Positions 45,949-55,575 are shown, numbered from the stretch's first letter. The stretch is DNA of 64,000 nt from Rhizobiales bacterium Ga0077545 (GCA_001464335.1 LNEV01000001.1:62001-126000), one strand, 5' to 3'. Numbers and translations are program-made. Notes: a model not told the origin generated them from the sequence alone.

Positions 45949-46764
45949 CTATTTATAAACTCTGGTGTCGGGCAGTTCGAGCGTCCGGACATCTGGGGGG
46001 ATAAAGATATTTTGAAAAGCCAGGGGTGCCTGATGATGAGTGAAGGAGCGGACCTCCAGTACCATTCCGAAGGCATGCTCGGGATCGAGATTCAGGACCT
46101 TTGAAACAGCTTCGCCGAAGCGAGTGGCGTAAATCCTCTGTGTGGCCTGAAATGTCGGCGCGTTGTAGCGGGTTGCAAGTACGTTTCGGATGATGACGCG
46201 GTGCAGCTCCTGCATCGGAAGATCGAGAATAGGCTTGAACCGGTCGGCATCGATATAAAGCTCACTCATGCAGTCAAACTCGCCGGCGACGTTTACGCGG
46301 CGTCTGATACGTATGAAATTCTTGGTGTATGTCAGGAAATCCGACCAAGGGCCCCGTTTCGTAACAACACGCCGCTCGATGGCTTCAGCATAGACCGGCA
46401 TGATTGCCGCGCCGTCATCGCCGACGAAGCGAAAATGCATCAATTGCTGGGATTGTGAGGCGTCGCCGGCGACAAACGTGCCGTGCCCGTGTCTTCGAAC
46501 AAGTACCCCGTCCCGCGCCAGATGGGTGAGCGCCTTCTGGGTGGTGCCCAGACTGAGGCCGCTGATACGCGCAAGTTCTGTTTCGGACGGCAGCTTGTCC
46601 CCGGGTGCCCAGATGCCCTTGGCGAGAACTTCAAGGATGGCCTCCCGCAACTTTAGATGCCGAGGTTCGGTCCCGTTGGCAGACGCATCTACGGCGCGCC
46701 GCAGATGAATGCCGGCATTTTCCTGCGGTGGGTTGGCCTGGTCTGGGTGAGATAGCGTGGGCAT
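45949..46764 (-). CDS. GntR-family regulator with UTRA domain (HutC-like), copy 1
   Basis: A 271-residue regulator. The winged helix (about 38-105) has LREAILEVLAKGIWAPGDKL, LARISGLSLGTTQKALTHLA and RHGHGTFV; the UTRA ligand domain follows, with FIRIRRRVNVAGEFDCMSEL and FQATQRIYATRF. A GGAGA site precedes the ATG. It is a clear paralogue of 57163-57993 (same ligand-domain phrases such as SELYIDADRF). The strong palindromes upstream of the SulP and aconitase X genes are candidate operators. Only a half-site ATAGCT (46794-46799) is seen before its own start. Confidence 0.88.
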   Translation of the reverse strand: MPTLSHPDQANPPQENAGIHLRRAVDASANGTEPRHLKLREAILEVLAKGIWAPGDKLPSETELARISGLSLGTTQKALTHLARDGVLVRRHGHGTFVAGDASQSQQLMHFRFVGDDGAAIMPVYAEAIERRVVTKRGPWSDFLTYTKNFIRIRRRVNVAGEFDCMSELYIDADRFKPILDLPMQELHRVIIRNVLATRYNAPTFQATQRIYATRFGEAVSKVLNLDPEHAFGMVLEVRSFTHHQAPLAFQNIFIPPDVRTLELPDTRVYK

Positions 46765-46814
46765 CGGTTCTCCGACGAAGCGTAAAGTCCTTCATAGCTT
46801 ACACGGGGCACCGC

Positions 46815-47295
46815 TCAAGAATGCAGTCTAAAGATTGGTCGCCCCGGACATATTCGCAACAATCAGAACGGCTGGGACCGTGATTGCCGCCAGACCTTTC
46901 CACCGCAAAATGACGTTGGACATCGCTTGGCTCAGACCGCGATAGGGAACGTGCTTCAACTTGGCGCCCGTCAGGTGATTGAACCCAGCGAGAGCCGACG
47001 CCCCGGGTGTGATAGCCGACCTTGCCGAGATTGGCCTTTGAATACTCGATCAGTTCCTTGATATCCTTCACGGGAAGATTCTTGTTGGTGGCGGCGATCT
47101 TTTCAATAACGACCCGCTGACCCAAAGTCTGGCTCATATGCTGTCCGACGACGCGGGCGAGCACGTCCGCCGATCCGCCAGCAGCGGAAGGCACGCTCAT
47201 CGTTATGGCGTGGTTCGGATAATCCTCGCTAGCGCCGCCTGCATGCCCCCGCAAGATATGAGGGCAGCCAGCGCGGCCATTTTCTCCTGATTCAT
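46815..47295 (-). pseudogene. Broken TctC/Bug-family solute receptor
   Basis: The ATG at 47295 starts a signal-peptide-like frame (MNQEKMAALAALISCGG), which shifts to YPNHAITMSVPSAAGGSADV and LARVVGQHMSQTLGQRVVIE, then jumps directly to NKNLPVKDIKELIEYSKAN, and after another shift to LTGAKLKHVPYRGLSQAMSN. These are ordered segments of a tripartite-tricarboxylate receptor, with two frameshifts, an internal deletion and a truncated end. No TctA/TctB genes remain. It lies upstream of the UTRA regulator and divergent from SulP. Confidence 0.8.
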
Positions 47296-47348
47296 GGTCG
47301 CGTCCTCCCAATTCCCCCTCGGCCGGGGCTAGCATATGATCCGCGTGA

Positions 47349-47360
47349 AGCTATATAGCT
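47349..47360. promoter_or_regulatory. Palindromic operator candidate before SulP
   Basis: AGCTATATAGCT is a perfect 12-bp palindrome 43 bp before the SulP start. The identical 12-mer occurs before the aconitase X operon, and a one-mismatch form before the ABC operon at 58022-58033. This suggests a common regulator, probably one or both UTRA proteins. Confidence 0.7.
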
Positions 47361-47403
47361 ATGAGCTGTTGTCAATGAACTTCAGGCAGGGGAAGCGACG
47401 CGC

Positions 47404-49188
47404 ATGCGGCTGACGTCCGGCTGGTGGAAAACCATGTCGCCCGAGACCCTACGGGCAGATCTGGCAGCCGGTATGCTCGGGGCTATTCTCGTTCTGCCTC
47501 AAGGGATCGCGTTTGCAACGCTGGCCGGGCTGCCGCCAGAATACGGTCTCTATTCAGCAGTTGTTCCTACAATCGTTGCCGCAGTGTTCGGCTCGAGCCT
47601 TCATGTGGTCTCGGGGCCGACCAACGCCAATTCTCTCGCGCTGTTCGCCGCACTGTCGCCGCTCGCAGTGGCCTTTACGCCGCAGTATATCGCGCTTGCA
47701 CTTGCATTGACCGTGATGGTCGGTGTGATCCAGTTCGGTGTCGGCGCCCTGCGGCTCGGCGCATTGGCCGATTTCATTTCGCCTTCCGTACTGCTTGGAT
47801 TTACGAGCGGCGCCGCGATGCTGATCGCTTTGTATGCGCTCAAGGATTTGCTCGCGCTTGACGCCGACAGGCAGGCGGGGCCGCTTGGCGTGATTTACGC
47901 GCTGGCGTCCGGATGGCGATCTGTTCCGCCGGCTTCGGTTGCGGTCGGCGGCATCACTCTTATTGTAACCGCGCTATTGCACCGGTTCGCTCCGCGTCTT
48001 CCATTTATGCTGATCGGGATGGCGGTAGGTTTCGGAACGGCTATAGCTCTCCGTATCGTCTACGGGATACCGGTGCACGTTGTAGGTCCGATACCTTCAA
48101 CCGTTCCGTCATTCGTCATTCCCGACGTCTCGTACGGCGAGATCGTCGGCCAGTTGCTGCTGATCGCGCCGGCGCTGGCCATAGTCGCCCTTGGCCAAGC
48201 AGTGTCGATCGCCAAGGCCATTTCTGATCGATCGGGCCAACAGCTTGATGTGAATCACGAATTTGTCGGTCAGGGGCTGTCCAACATACTTGGCGGATTT
48301 TTCTCCGCTTATCTGTCCTGCGGTTCTCTCAACCGTTCGATGCCGAATTATCAGGCTGGAGCGCGCACCCCTCTGGCCAGCGTGCTCGCGGCAGGGTTTG
48401 TCCTGGGGCTCGCGGCGTTGACTGAACCCCTGCTGGAGCAGATTCCAATCCCGGCCGTCGGCGCGCTTCTTCTTTACACCGCGTGGGGCCTGTTCGGCGG
48501 CCGCAAGTTTATGCGGCTGGCTAAAAGCCACCGGCTTGAGTTTGCCGTCGCGGCCGCGACTTTTGTAGGAATGCTCGTTCTGCCATTTCACATCGCGATC
48601 GGCGTGGGCGTGGGCATTTCGCTGGCCGCCTATTTGAGGCGGACATCGCATCCTTCGACGTACGCACTTGTGCCCGACGGGGACGTGCCAGGACGGCCGT
48701 TCTGCAAGCTCGAAGAGTTTTCCCCGCCGCGTCCTGAATGCCCGCAGCTGAAGCTTCTGAGGATGGAAGGCTCCGTCTATTATGCGGCGGTGCGCCATGT
48801 CGCCGAGCGGCTGCAGGAAATCCGTGTTTCCGCGCCGCTGCAGAAGCATCTCCTCGTGATGGCCACGAGCATGAACTTCGTCGATCTGGCAGGCGCGGAT
48901 CTCTGGCAGAAAGAGTCCGCGATCCGCCGAAAAGCAGGCGGAGACATCTATTTTCACCGTCCACGCACCAGCGTGCTCGAAAGCTGGGAGAAGACAGGCT
49001 TTCTGAACGAACTCGCGACTGAGCACATCTTCCAGTCCAAGGCCGCAGCCATCGGCCACATCTTTTGTCGCCTGGACCCGGAAATATGCGCGCGCTGCAC
49101 TGTACGAATCTTCACCGAATGCCGCTCGGTGCGTCCTCTTATCGTCGATCCTCCCGAAAACGGTCTTGCCAAGCAGAAACTAGACTAA
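47404..49188 (+). CDS. SulP-family anion permease with STAS domain
   Basis: A 594-residue membrane protein. It has 10-14 hydrophobic helices (LPQGIAFATLAGLPPEYGLY is the SulP signature region) and a C-terminal cytosolic STAS domain (about 480-560, MATSMNFVDLAGADLW). SulP proteins carry sulfate, bicarbonate, molybdate or dicarboxylates (DauA-like C4-dicarboxylate). Because it shares an operator with an organic-acid operon, an organic anion is as likely as sulfate. A single-gene transcript is suggested: the next operator lies directly after its stop. Confidence 0.9.
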   Translation: MRLTSGWWKTMSPETLRADLAAGMLGAILVLPQGIAFATLAGLPPEYGLYSAVVPTIVAAVFGSSLHVVSGPTNANSLALFAALSPLAVAFTPQYIALALALTVMVGVIQFGVGALRLGALADFISPSVLLGFTSGAAMLIALYALKDLLALDADRQAGPLGVIYALASGWRSVPPASVAVGGITLIVTALLHRFAPRLPFMLIGMAVGFGTAIALRIVYGIPVHVVGPIPSTVPSFVIPDVSYGEIVGQLLLIAPALAIVALGQAVSIAKAISDRSGQQLDVNHEFVGQGLSNILGGFFSAYLSCGSLNRSMPNYQAGARTPLASVLAAGFVLGLAALTEPLLEQIPIPAVGALLLYTAWGLFGGRKFMRLAKSHRLEFAVAAATFVGMLVLPFHIAIGVGVGISLAAYLRRTSHPSTYALVPDGDVPGRPFCKLEEFSPPRPECPQLKLLRMEGSVYYAAVRHVAERLQEIRVSAPLQKHLLVMATSMNFVDLAGADLWQKESAIRRKAGGDIYFHRPRTSVLESWEKTGFLNELATEHIFQSKAAAIGHIFCRLDPEICARCTVRIFTECRSVRPLIVDPPENGLAKQKLD

Positions 49189-49189
49189 T

Positions 49190-49205
49190 ATAGCTATATA
49201 GCTAT
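49190..49205. promoter_or_regulatory. 16-bp palindromic operator candidate before aconitase X operon
   Basis: ATAGCTATATAGCTAT is a perfect 16-bp palindrome containing the AGCTATATAGCT core (49192-49203). It begins 2 bp after the SulP stop and ends 38 bp before the aconitase X start. It is the best match of the three copies. Confidence 0.72.
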
Positions 49206-49243
49206 TTACAAGGTCGAATACGGCCATTTCGAGAGTCGAGGCG

Positions 49244-50527
49244 ATGTCGGGATCAGGAAAAGCGCGGGCGCGAGGCCGGATGAAGCTGGATGACGAGACG
49301 CAGGGGATGCTTGCGGGCGAATTCGGGCCTGTTCGGCAATGGGCGGCGCATCATCAGGTGACCGTCGGCAATTTTTTCGACGCCGAAGATCTCGTCCCGG
49401 TTGGCCAAGCCCATATCATGGCCGACACGGAGGCGACGGGTTCGTCGGGCGTCGAATTCCTTGAGGAGCTCGCAAAAGCGCCGCAGAACCAGCGTCGCGT
49501 CCGCATCCCGACGATTACAGATCCGCGGGGTGTCGACTTCAACGCCTACAAGAGGCTGAAGCAGACCGACGGCATGGTCGATCTTGAGCGCCGTCTGATC
49601 GCCGCCTTCGAGGCCTTTGGCGTCCTCATGACGAATACGTGCATTAACTATCAGACCATCCTGCCGCCGGTGCATGGCGAGCACCTGGCGTTCGGCGACA
49701 CCGGCGTTGTGATCTATTCCAACGCTGTTCTCGGCGCGCGCAGCAATTTTGAGGGCGGCCCATCCGCGCTGTCTGCCGCGCTGACGGGGCGCACGCCGCG
49801 CTATGGCTATCACCTGGAGCAAAATCGTGTCGGCACGATTCATTACGAAGTGTCGCACCAGCCGCGCGATCTTAGCGACTGGGGCGCGCTTGGCGGCATT
49901 GTTGGCCGCCGTACCGACAGCTACTGGCGGGTGCCAGTGGTTTCGGGTCTGAAATCGGTCCCGAACTCCGACGAAATGAAACATTTCGGCGCAGCCGCCG
50001 CCAGCTTCGGCTCGCTTGCGATGTTCCACATTCCCGGGGTGACGCCGGAGGCGCCCGATATTGCCGCGGCGTTCGGCGGCAATCCGATTCCGAAAGCAGA
50101 AGCCATTGCGGCCGCGGATTTTGAGGCTTTCTACGAAAGCTATGCAGCGCGCGGTGACAAGGTCGACGTTGTCGTGTTTTCTGCGCCGCAGCTCTCGCTG
50201 CTCGAGATGGAACAGGTCGCCAATCTCTGCGACGGGCGCCGCATCCATTCCGGTACAACGTTGATCGCGGTGACATCGCCCGAGATCAAATTCGCGGCCG
50301 ACCGGATGGGTCTGACAAAGCGGATCGAAGCTTCGGGCGCGATCGTCCTCGAAGGCGTCTGCTTTTACCAGAGTTATGCCCGCGAAATGGCGGAGGCCAA
50401 TGGCTGGAAGCGGCTGATGTCGAACTCCGCGAAGCTCGTCAATATCATCGGTGGCTACGGTTACAAGCCGACACTGGCGACGATGGAAAAATGTGTCGAC
50501 TGCGCTGTTGCTGGAAAGGTGCTCTGA
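49244..50527 (+). CDS. acnX: Aconitase X, catalytic (large) subunit
   Basis: A 427-residue AcnX domain protein (former DUF521). Landmarks are the N-terminal MKLDDETQGMLAGEFG, TNTCINYQ (C133), LAFGDTGVVIYSNAVLGARSNFEGGP (parts: FGDTGVVIYSN, GARSNFEGGP), and C-terminal Cys in EGVCFYQ and KCVDCAV. Known AcnX members are dehydratases: cis-3-hydroxy-L-proline dehydratase in bacteria and mevalonate-5-phosphate dehydratase in archaea, with an Fe-S or Fe site held by conserved cysteines. Here large and small subunits are separate genes and no proline catabolic genes are present, so the substrate is probably another hydroxy acid. Confidence 0.9.
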   Translation: MSGSGKARARGRMKLDDETQGMLAGEFGPVRQWAAHHQVTVGNFFDAEDLVPVGQAHIMADTEATGSSGVEFLEELAKAPQNQRRVRIPTITDPRGVDFNAYKRLKQTDGMVDLERRLIAAFEAFGVLMTNTCINYQTILPPVHGEHLAFGDTGVVIYSNAVLGARSNFEGGPSALSAALTGRTPRYGYHLEQNRVGTIHYEVSHQPRDLSDWGALGGIVGRRTDSYWRVPVVSGLKSVPNSDEMKHFGAAAASFGSLAMFHIPGVTPEAPDIAAAFGGNPIPKAEAIAAADFEAFYESYAARGDKVDVVVFSAPQLSLLEMEQVANLCDGRRIHSGTTLIAVTSPEIKFAADRMGLTKRIEASGAIVLEGVCFYQSYAREMAEANGWKRLMSNSAKLVNIIGGYGYKPTLATMEKCVDCAVAGKVL

Positions 50528-50943
50528 TGCCGATCGTTTATCGCTGCCATCCCGGTATTGGCGCCGCCGTGACCGGGACGGCGCTTGTCGCCGAAGACAA
50601 TTTCAGCGCCCGCTACGACCTAGACCGCAAGAAGGGTGTGTTCTCGCGGCCGGCTCATAAATTGTTCGGCGAGGACTACCGCGACAAAATCCTCGTTCTG
50701 AACACAGCAAAGGGCGGCGTTGCTTCCGCATGGATGCTGCGGGAAATGGTGCAGAGCGGGATAACCCCGAAAGCGCTAGTCTTCAACACCGTAAATACGA
50801 TTCTGGCCCAAGGCGGCGCCTTCGCCGATCTGACCATGGTCGACCGCTTCGAATGTCCGAACATCACGACCCAAATCCGTTCCGGCGATGAAGTGCATAT
50901 TGATCCCGAAAAGGGTGAAGTGACGGTTTTAAACCGCGACTGA
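50527..50943 (+). CDS. Aconitase X, small (swivel) subunit
   Basis: A 138-residue DUF126/AcnX swivel-domain protein. The ATG overlaps the large-subunit stop by one base (TGATG), so translation is coupled. Family features are GTALVAEDNFSARYDLD, KGGVASAWML (substrate-facing Gly/Ser loop) and the C-terminal SGDEVHIDPEKGEV. Together with the large subunit it forms the dehydratase. Confidence 0.9.
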   Translation: MPIVYRCHPGIGAAVTGTALVAEDNFSARYDLDRKKGVFSRPAHKLFGEDYRDKILVLNTAKGGVASAWMLREMVQSGITPKALVFNTVNTILAQGGAFADLTMVDRFECPNITTQIRSGDEVHIDPEKGEVTVLNRD

Positions 50944-50979
50944 GACGTACACCCAACGCGCCGTCCCCGTGAGGAAGCA

Positions 50980-52425
50980 ATGAACGCGCTTACAATGCCC
51001 GTTCCCGATCCTACGATCATCGCGCGCCGCGACAGCATTGTCGCAGGCTTGCGCGCGATCCTGCCGGGCGAGCAGGTCATCACAAGCGAAGCGGAGCGAC
51101 GCGCGTATGAAACAGACGCGCTGACCGCCTACCGGACATTGCCGCTCGCGGTCGTGCTGCCGAAATCAACCGGCGAGGTCGCGGCGGTCCTGAGCTATCT
51201 GCAGGCTGTGAAAGTACCGGTGGTGCCGCGTGCGGCCGGCACCTCGCTCGCCGGCGGCGCACTGCCGCTCGCGGATTCGGTGGTGGTCGGCACATCGAAG
51301 CTCAGCCAAGTACTTGACGTGAACTTCCGCGACCGGACGGCGCGCGTCCAGGCGGGGGTGACCAATATCACCATCACCCACGCGGTTGAGCATGGCGGCT
51401 TCTTTTATGCTCCAGATCCCTCCTCGCAGCTTGCATGCACCATCGCCGGGAATATCGGCATGAATTCCGGCGGGGCACATTGCCTGAAATATGGCGTGAC
51501 GACCAACAACCTGCTCGGCGTCACCATGGTGCTTATGGACGGAACAGTGCTTGAGATCGGCGGTGAATACTTTGACAGCCCCGGCTACGATTTTCTAGGC
51601 CTCACTACCGGATCCGAGGGCCAGTTCGGCATCATCACCGAGGCGGTGGTACGGATCATCCCGAAGCCTGAGGGCGCTCGGCCGGTGCTGCTCGGCTTCG
51701 CCTCGAGCGCCGCGGCCGGGGTCTGTGTCGCGGCGATCATCGCCGCGGGAATTTTGCCCGTCGCCATCGAATATATGGACAAGATCGCCATAGAAATTTC
51801 CGAGGCATTCACGTCTGCGGGATATCCGCTCGATGTCGAGGCCCTGCTGATTGTCGAGGTCGAAGGCGCCGAGGCTGAGATCGCGCTTCAACTTGAGCGC
51901 ATCATCGCGATCGCTAGACACTCGGGCGCGATGCACGTCCGCGAAGCGGCCAACGCCGTTGATGCGCTGGCGATTTGGAAGGGACGCAAGGCGGCGTTCG
52001 GCGCGACGGGCCGCATTTCAGATTATATCTGTATGGACGGAACGATCCCGACCGGGCAGTTGCCGAACGTCCTCCTGCGGATCACAGAAATCTGCTCGGG
52101 GATGGGTCTGCGCGTCTCCAACATCTTCCACGCCGGCGACGGCAATCTCCACCCTCTCATCCTGTTCGACGTTAACGACCCGAACGAACTGGCGAAAGCG
52201 GAGAAGGCGGGCGAGGACATCCTGAAATTGTGCGTCGAGGTCGGTGGCTGCCTGACGGGCGAGCATGGAGTCGGCATCGAAAAGCGCGATCTCATGCGCT
52301 TCCAGTTCGAAGAGCATGAACTTGTGCAACAGGCGCGCATCAAACGCGTGTTTGACCGGGACTGGCTGCTCAATCCAGGCAAGGTGTTCCCGCTCGATCT
52401 CCAACTGCCCGAGGCTGCGCTGTGA
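50980..52425 (+). CDS. glcD: FAD-linked 2-hydroxyacid oxidase subunit (GlcD-like)
   Basis: A 481-residue flavoprotein with an N-terminal FAD-binding PCMH domain (VLPKSTGEVAAVL, VVPRAAGTSLAGGALP, YAPDPSSQLACTIAGNIGMN, split as YAPDPSSQ and TIAGNIGMNSGG) and the C-terminal FAD-oxidase domain ending in HGVGIEKRDLM. It oxidises a 2-hydroxy acid to a 2-oxo acid with GlcE and GlcF, passing electrons to the quinone pool. The gene lies 36 bp after the AcnX small subunit. Confidence 0.9.
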   Translation: MNALTMPVPDPTIIARRDSIVAGLRAILPGEQVITSEAERRAYETDALTAYRTLPLAVVLPKSTGEVAAVLSYLQAVKVPVVPRAAGTSLAGGALPLADSVVVGTSKLSQVLDVNFRDRTARVQAGVTNITITHAVEHGGFFYAPDPSSQLACTIAGNIGMNSGGAHCLKYGVTTNNLLGVTMVLMDGTVLEIGGEYFDSPGYDFLGLTTGSEGQFGIITEAVVRIIPKPEGARPVLLGFASSAAAGVCVAAIIAAGILPVAIEYMDKIAIEISEAFTSAGYPLDVEALLIVEVEGAEAEIALQLERIIAIARHSGAMHVREAANAVDALAIWKGRKAAFGATGRISDYICMDGTIPTGQLPNVLLRITEICSGMGLRVSNIFHAGDGNLHPLILFDVNDPNELAKAEKAGEDILKLCVEVGGCLTGEHGVGIEKRDLMRFQFEEHELVQQARIKRVFDRDWLLNPGKVFPLDLQLPEAAL

Positions 52426-53603
52426 TCGCTGAGGAACTCGTCCCAAACTCGGAGAGCGAGGTCTGCGAAGCCGTAATGGCCGCTGGCGCGGCGGCATCGT
52501 GTCTTCACATTCGGGGTGGCGGAACCCGCCATGCAATGGCTAACGCGGAGGGAAAACGCCTATCTATCTCTGGACTGAACGGCATTACTCTGTACGAGCC
52601 CGCAGAGCTGGTGCTGTCCGCACAGGCCGGCACGCCGGTTGCGCGCATCGAAGCAGAGCTTGACAGCAAAAATCAGCGACTGGCCTTCGAGCCGCCGGAC
52701 TACCGCGATCTGCTCGGCACCGAGGGCGAACCGACCATTGGCGGCTGCGTCGCCGTGAACGCGTCCGGCCCGCGTCGTGTCAATGCCGGCGCCTGCCGCG
52801 ACGGGTTGATCGGTGTCCGCATGGTCACAGGGCGCGGCGAGATCGTGCGCTCGGGCGGTCGTGTCATGAAGAATGTGACGGGGTATGATCTCGTCAAGCT
52901 GTCCGCCGGCGCCCATGGTACACTCGGCGTATTGACGGAAGTGACATTCAAGCTGCTGCCGAAACCGCAGACGCAGGCGAGCCTCGTGCTCCGCGGGTTG
53001 TCGGTAGCGCGCGCAATCGAAGCGATGCTGACGGCGCTGCGTTCTCCTTACGAGGTGACGGGTGCCGCGCATCTGCCTGCCGGGCAGGGCCGAGAGGGCG
53101 CAACCTATCTGCGCCTTGAGGGGTTCGATTTCTCCGTCCAACACCGCTCGCGCGAACTGGTGCGGGTCCTGACCCCGTTCGGCGAGGCAGAGCGTCTCGA
53201 CGAACTGGGCTCAGCCGCGGTCTGGCGCGACATTCGCGATGCACGCGCATTTCAGGTGCCGCCGGGGGATGTCGTCTGGCGGGTATCGACACGCGCCAGC
53301 CAGGCTGCCGCGCTTGCCGCGCACCTGTCCGGCATCGCAAAGGCTGCGGCCTTTGATTGGGGCGGCGCATTGATCTGGCTGACCTGCGCGCTGGACGGCG
53401 ATGGCGGTCAGGCGGCGATACGCGGTGCCCTGCGGGCGGTCGGCGGACACGCGACACTCGCTCGCGCGCCGGCGGAGATGAGGATGCGGCTGGACACTTT
53501 CGAGCCACTGCCTGATGCACTGATGAATTTGACCGGCAAAATCAAGCAGGCCTTTGATCCGCAGGGCATTCTAAATCCCGGCCGTATGTATACGACCATC
53601 TGA
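52422..53603 (+). CDS. glcE: FAD-binding oxidase subunit (GlcE-like)
   Basis: A 393-residue, PCMH-type FAD-binding subunit (LHIRGGGTRHAM, LFAFEPPDYRDLLG-like AFEPPDYRDLLG, VMKNVTGYDLVKL). It is shorter than GlcD, as usual for GlcE. The start overlaps the GlcD stop by four bases (GTGA). It completes the flavin part of the oxidase. Confidence 0.9.
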   Translation: MIAEELVPNSESEVCEAVMAAGAAASCLHIRGGGTRHAMANAEGKRLSISGLNGITLYEPAELVLSAQAGTPVARIEAELDSKNQRLAFEPPDYRDLLGTEGEPTIGGCVAVNASGPRRVNAGACRDGLIGVRMVTGRGEIVRSGGRVMKNVTGYDLVKLSAGAHGTLGVLTEVTFKLLPKPQTQASLVLRGLSVARAIEAMLTALRSPYEVTGAAHLPAGQGREGATYLRLEGFDFSVQHRSRELVRVLTPFGEAERLDELGSAAVWRDIRDARAFQVPPGDVVWRVSTRASQAAALAAHLSGIAKAAAFDWGGALIWLTCALDGDGGQAAIRGALRAVGGHATLARAPAEMRMRLDTFEPLPDALMNLTGKIKQAFDPQGILNPGRMYTTI

Positions 53604-53605
53604 TC

Positions 53606-54910
53606 ATGCAGACCAATTTCTCCCTCGCCCAGCTCGCCGATCCGCACACCGCGGCGTCCGAGAAGATATTGCGGACCTGCGTCCACTGCGGGTTCTGCAC
53701 CGCGACCTGCCCGACCTACCTGCTGCTCGGCGACGAACTCGACAGTCCCCGCGGCCGCATTTACCTGATGAAAGACATGCTCGAGAACGAGCGCCCAGCG
53801 ACGCGGGAGGTCGTAAAGCACATCGATCGTTGCCTGTCCTGCCTGTCCTGCATGACGACATGTCCGTCCGGCGTGCATTACATGCACCTCGTCGATCACG
53901 GGCGCGCCTATATCGAGAAGACCTATACGCGTGCGGTGGGTGACCGGCTGACCCGTTCGCTGCTGGCGTTTGTCCTGCCTAACCGGAAACGTTTTCGTGT
54001 TGCCATCGCGCTTTCTCGACTCGGCAAGCCATTCGAGCCGCTGTTGCGCCGCGTGCCGGGCTTAGAACGCTTCGCGGCGATGCTGCGCCTGGCGCCTGCG
54101 AGAAGGTCAAAATCCGCGCCGCCTCAGGGTGTCTTTCCCGTACAACGGCCGCACCGCGCGCGTGTAGTTCTGCACCAAGGGTGCGTGCAGCCCATCCTTA
54201 TGCCGTCGATCAACGCGTCGACCATCGGGCTTTTGACGCGCCTCGGCGTCGAAGTCGTGCAGACGAAGAACGAAAGCTGCTGCGGCGCGCTCGTCCATCA
54301 TATGGGCCGCGAACACGACAGCCACGACCAAGCGCGTCGGATGATCGATCTCTGGTGGCCCGAGATCGAGCAGGGGCTCGACGCGATTATCATCACGGCG
54401 TCAGGCTGCGGCACGACAGTCAAAGACTACGGCTTCATGCTGCGCGAAGACATGGACTATGCCGGCAAGGCTGCGCGGGTCTCGCATCTTGCCCAGGATG
54501 TCACCGAATTCTTGGCGGACCTGCGGCTGCCGCCTCCGCAGAAGGCGGCAGGAATGGCCGTGGCTTACCATTCCGCATGTTCCATGCAGCACGGACAGGG
54601 AATCCGCGAGCAGCCGAAGCAATTGCTGCGCGAGGCCGGTTTCTCGGTGCGCGATGTCGCCGAAGGGCATATTTGCTGCGGTTCGGCCGGCACCTACAAT
54701 ATTCTCCAGCCGGAGCTTGCGGCCCGCCTACGCGACCGCAAGGCTGAAAATATCAGGAACACCGGCGCGAGTATCGTGGCGACAGGAAATATTGGCTGCA
54801 TAACCCAGCTGAAGGACGCCATCGACATTCCCATCGTCCACACCGTTGAGCTTCTGGACTGGGTGCATGGCGGGCCGATGCCGACTGCTCTTGCAGGGGC
54901 CGGGCGATGA
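53606..54910 (+). CDS. glcF: Iron-sulfur subunit of the 2-hydroxyacid oxidase (GlcF-like)
   Basis: A 434-residue protein with two 4Fe-4S ferredoxin motifs (CVHCGFCTATCP and CLSCLSCMTTCP) and two CCG-domain regions (ESCCGALVHHMG and GHICCGSAGTYN). It takes electrons from the GlcD/E flavins to quinone at the membrane. It starts 2 bp after glcE. Its stop overlaps the start codon of the broken ligase gene (ATGA), showing that the latter was once part of this operon. Confidence 0.93.
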   Translation: MQTNFSLAQLADPHTAASEKILRTCVHCGFCTATCPTYLLLGDELDSPRGRIYLMKDMLENERPATREVVKHIDRCLSCLSCMTTCPSGVHYMHLVDHGRAYIEKTYTRAVGDRLTRSLLAFVLPNRKRFRVAIALSRLGKPFEPLLRRVPGLERFAAMLRLAPARRSKSAPPQGVFPVQRPHRARVVLHQGCVQPILMPSINASTIGLLTRLGVEVVQTKNESCCGALVHHMGREHDSHDQARRMIDLWWPEIEQGLDAIIITASGCGTTVKDYGFMLREDMDYAGKAARVSHLAQDVTEFLADLRLPPPQKAAGMAVAYHSACSMQHGQGIREQPKQLLREAGFSVRDVAEGHICCGSAGTYNILQPELAARLRDRKAENIRNTGASIVATGNIGCITQLKDAIDIPIVHTVELLDWVHGGPMPTALAGAGR

Positions 54911-55575
54911 AGCATCTGGCGGCCATGCAGGTCTTCTGCCGTGTGGCGTCTATTATACTCCGGAGAATGTCGGCGACGTTCTGCACGCCGTTTGATGTGA
55001 GCGGAAGCGCCGCCCTGTCGTCGCAACCGGGTGGCGTCGGCATGACGGTCATCGGCTTGTGGTGCTCAGTGCGCATGGGCGTTTCGGCGATTGTCGGGCT
55101 TGGTAGCAAATCCGAGATCAACGAAGCTTCCCGCGTGCTTCTCTCTGATGCCGTGGACGACAACGGAATGGCGCTCTATCCTATTCCACCCGATCTCGCC
55201 ACGGCATTCCGTAAGTTCATTCCGCCGTTCGGTGCAGCCGGCAACCCGGTCGAAATCACAGGCGGCGAGCCGCCCCAGACCTACCGGAACACGGTGCGTC
55301 TAGGCTCGAAGACGAGCTTATCCACCCTCTAATTTTCGGGTACTGGCATACGATCGTCACGCCGCCGATGGCTTTTGCGAATATCGTCGATGTGCGCGAC
55401 GAGATGCGGGCCCAGTGTATCGACAATACGATCGTCGCTTCGCTCGCCGGCGCTGTCGAAGTGGAAGAGGCCGCCTAATATCACTACCAGCTTGGCATCC
55501 TGGCCTATGCCTATTCTACGGAGCTGCCGGTCGAAGTGTTGGGAGCCAAGCGCCGCGCCGGCGCTCAATCCTGCA
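54907..55575 (+). pseudogene. Decayed ADP-forming acyl-CoA ligase gene
   Basis: The first frame gives SQPGGVGMTVIGLWCSVRMG, AIVGLGSKSEINEA and NPVEITGGEPPQTYRNTVRL; a shifted frame continues LIHPLIFGYWHTIVTPPMAF and TIVASLAGAVEVEEAA, then an in-frame TAA, then YSTELPVEVLGAKRR. This is the order of an NDP-forming acyl-CoA synthetase/succinyl-CoA-ligase-like region. There is a frameshift, a stop and truncation at both ends. Its ATGA overlap with glcF shows it was the next operon gene. Loss may be recent, since similarity is still easily read. Confidence 0.78.

Noticed and set aside
47404-49188. SulP as sulfate uptake partner of the sulfur cassette at 32.5-37.2 kb
   Set aside because: It is 10 kb away and its operator matches the organic-acid genes, not the sulfur cassette.
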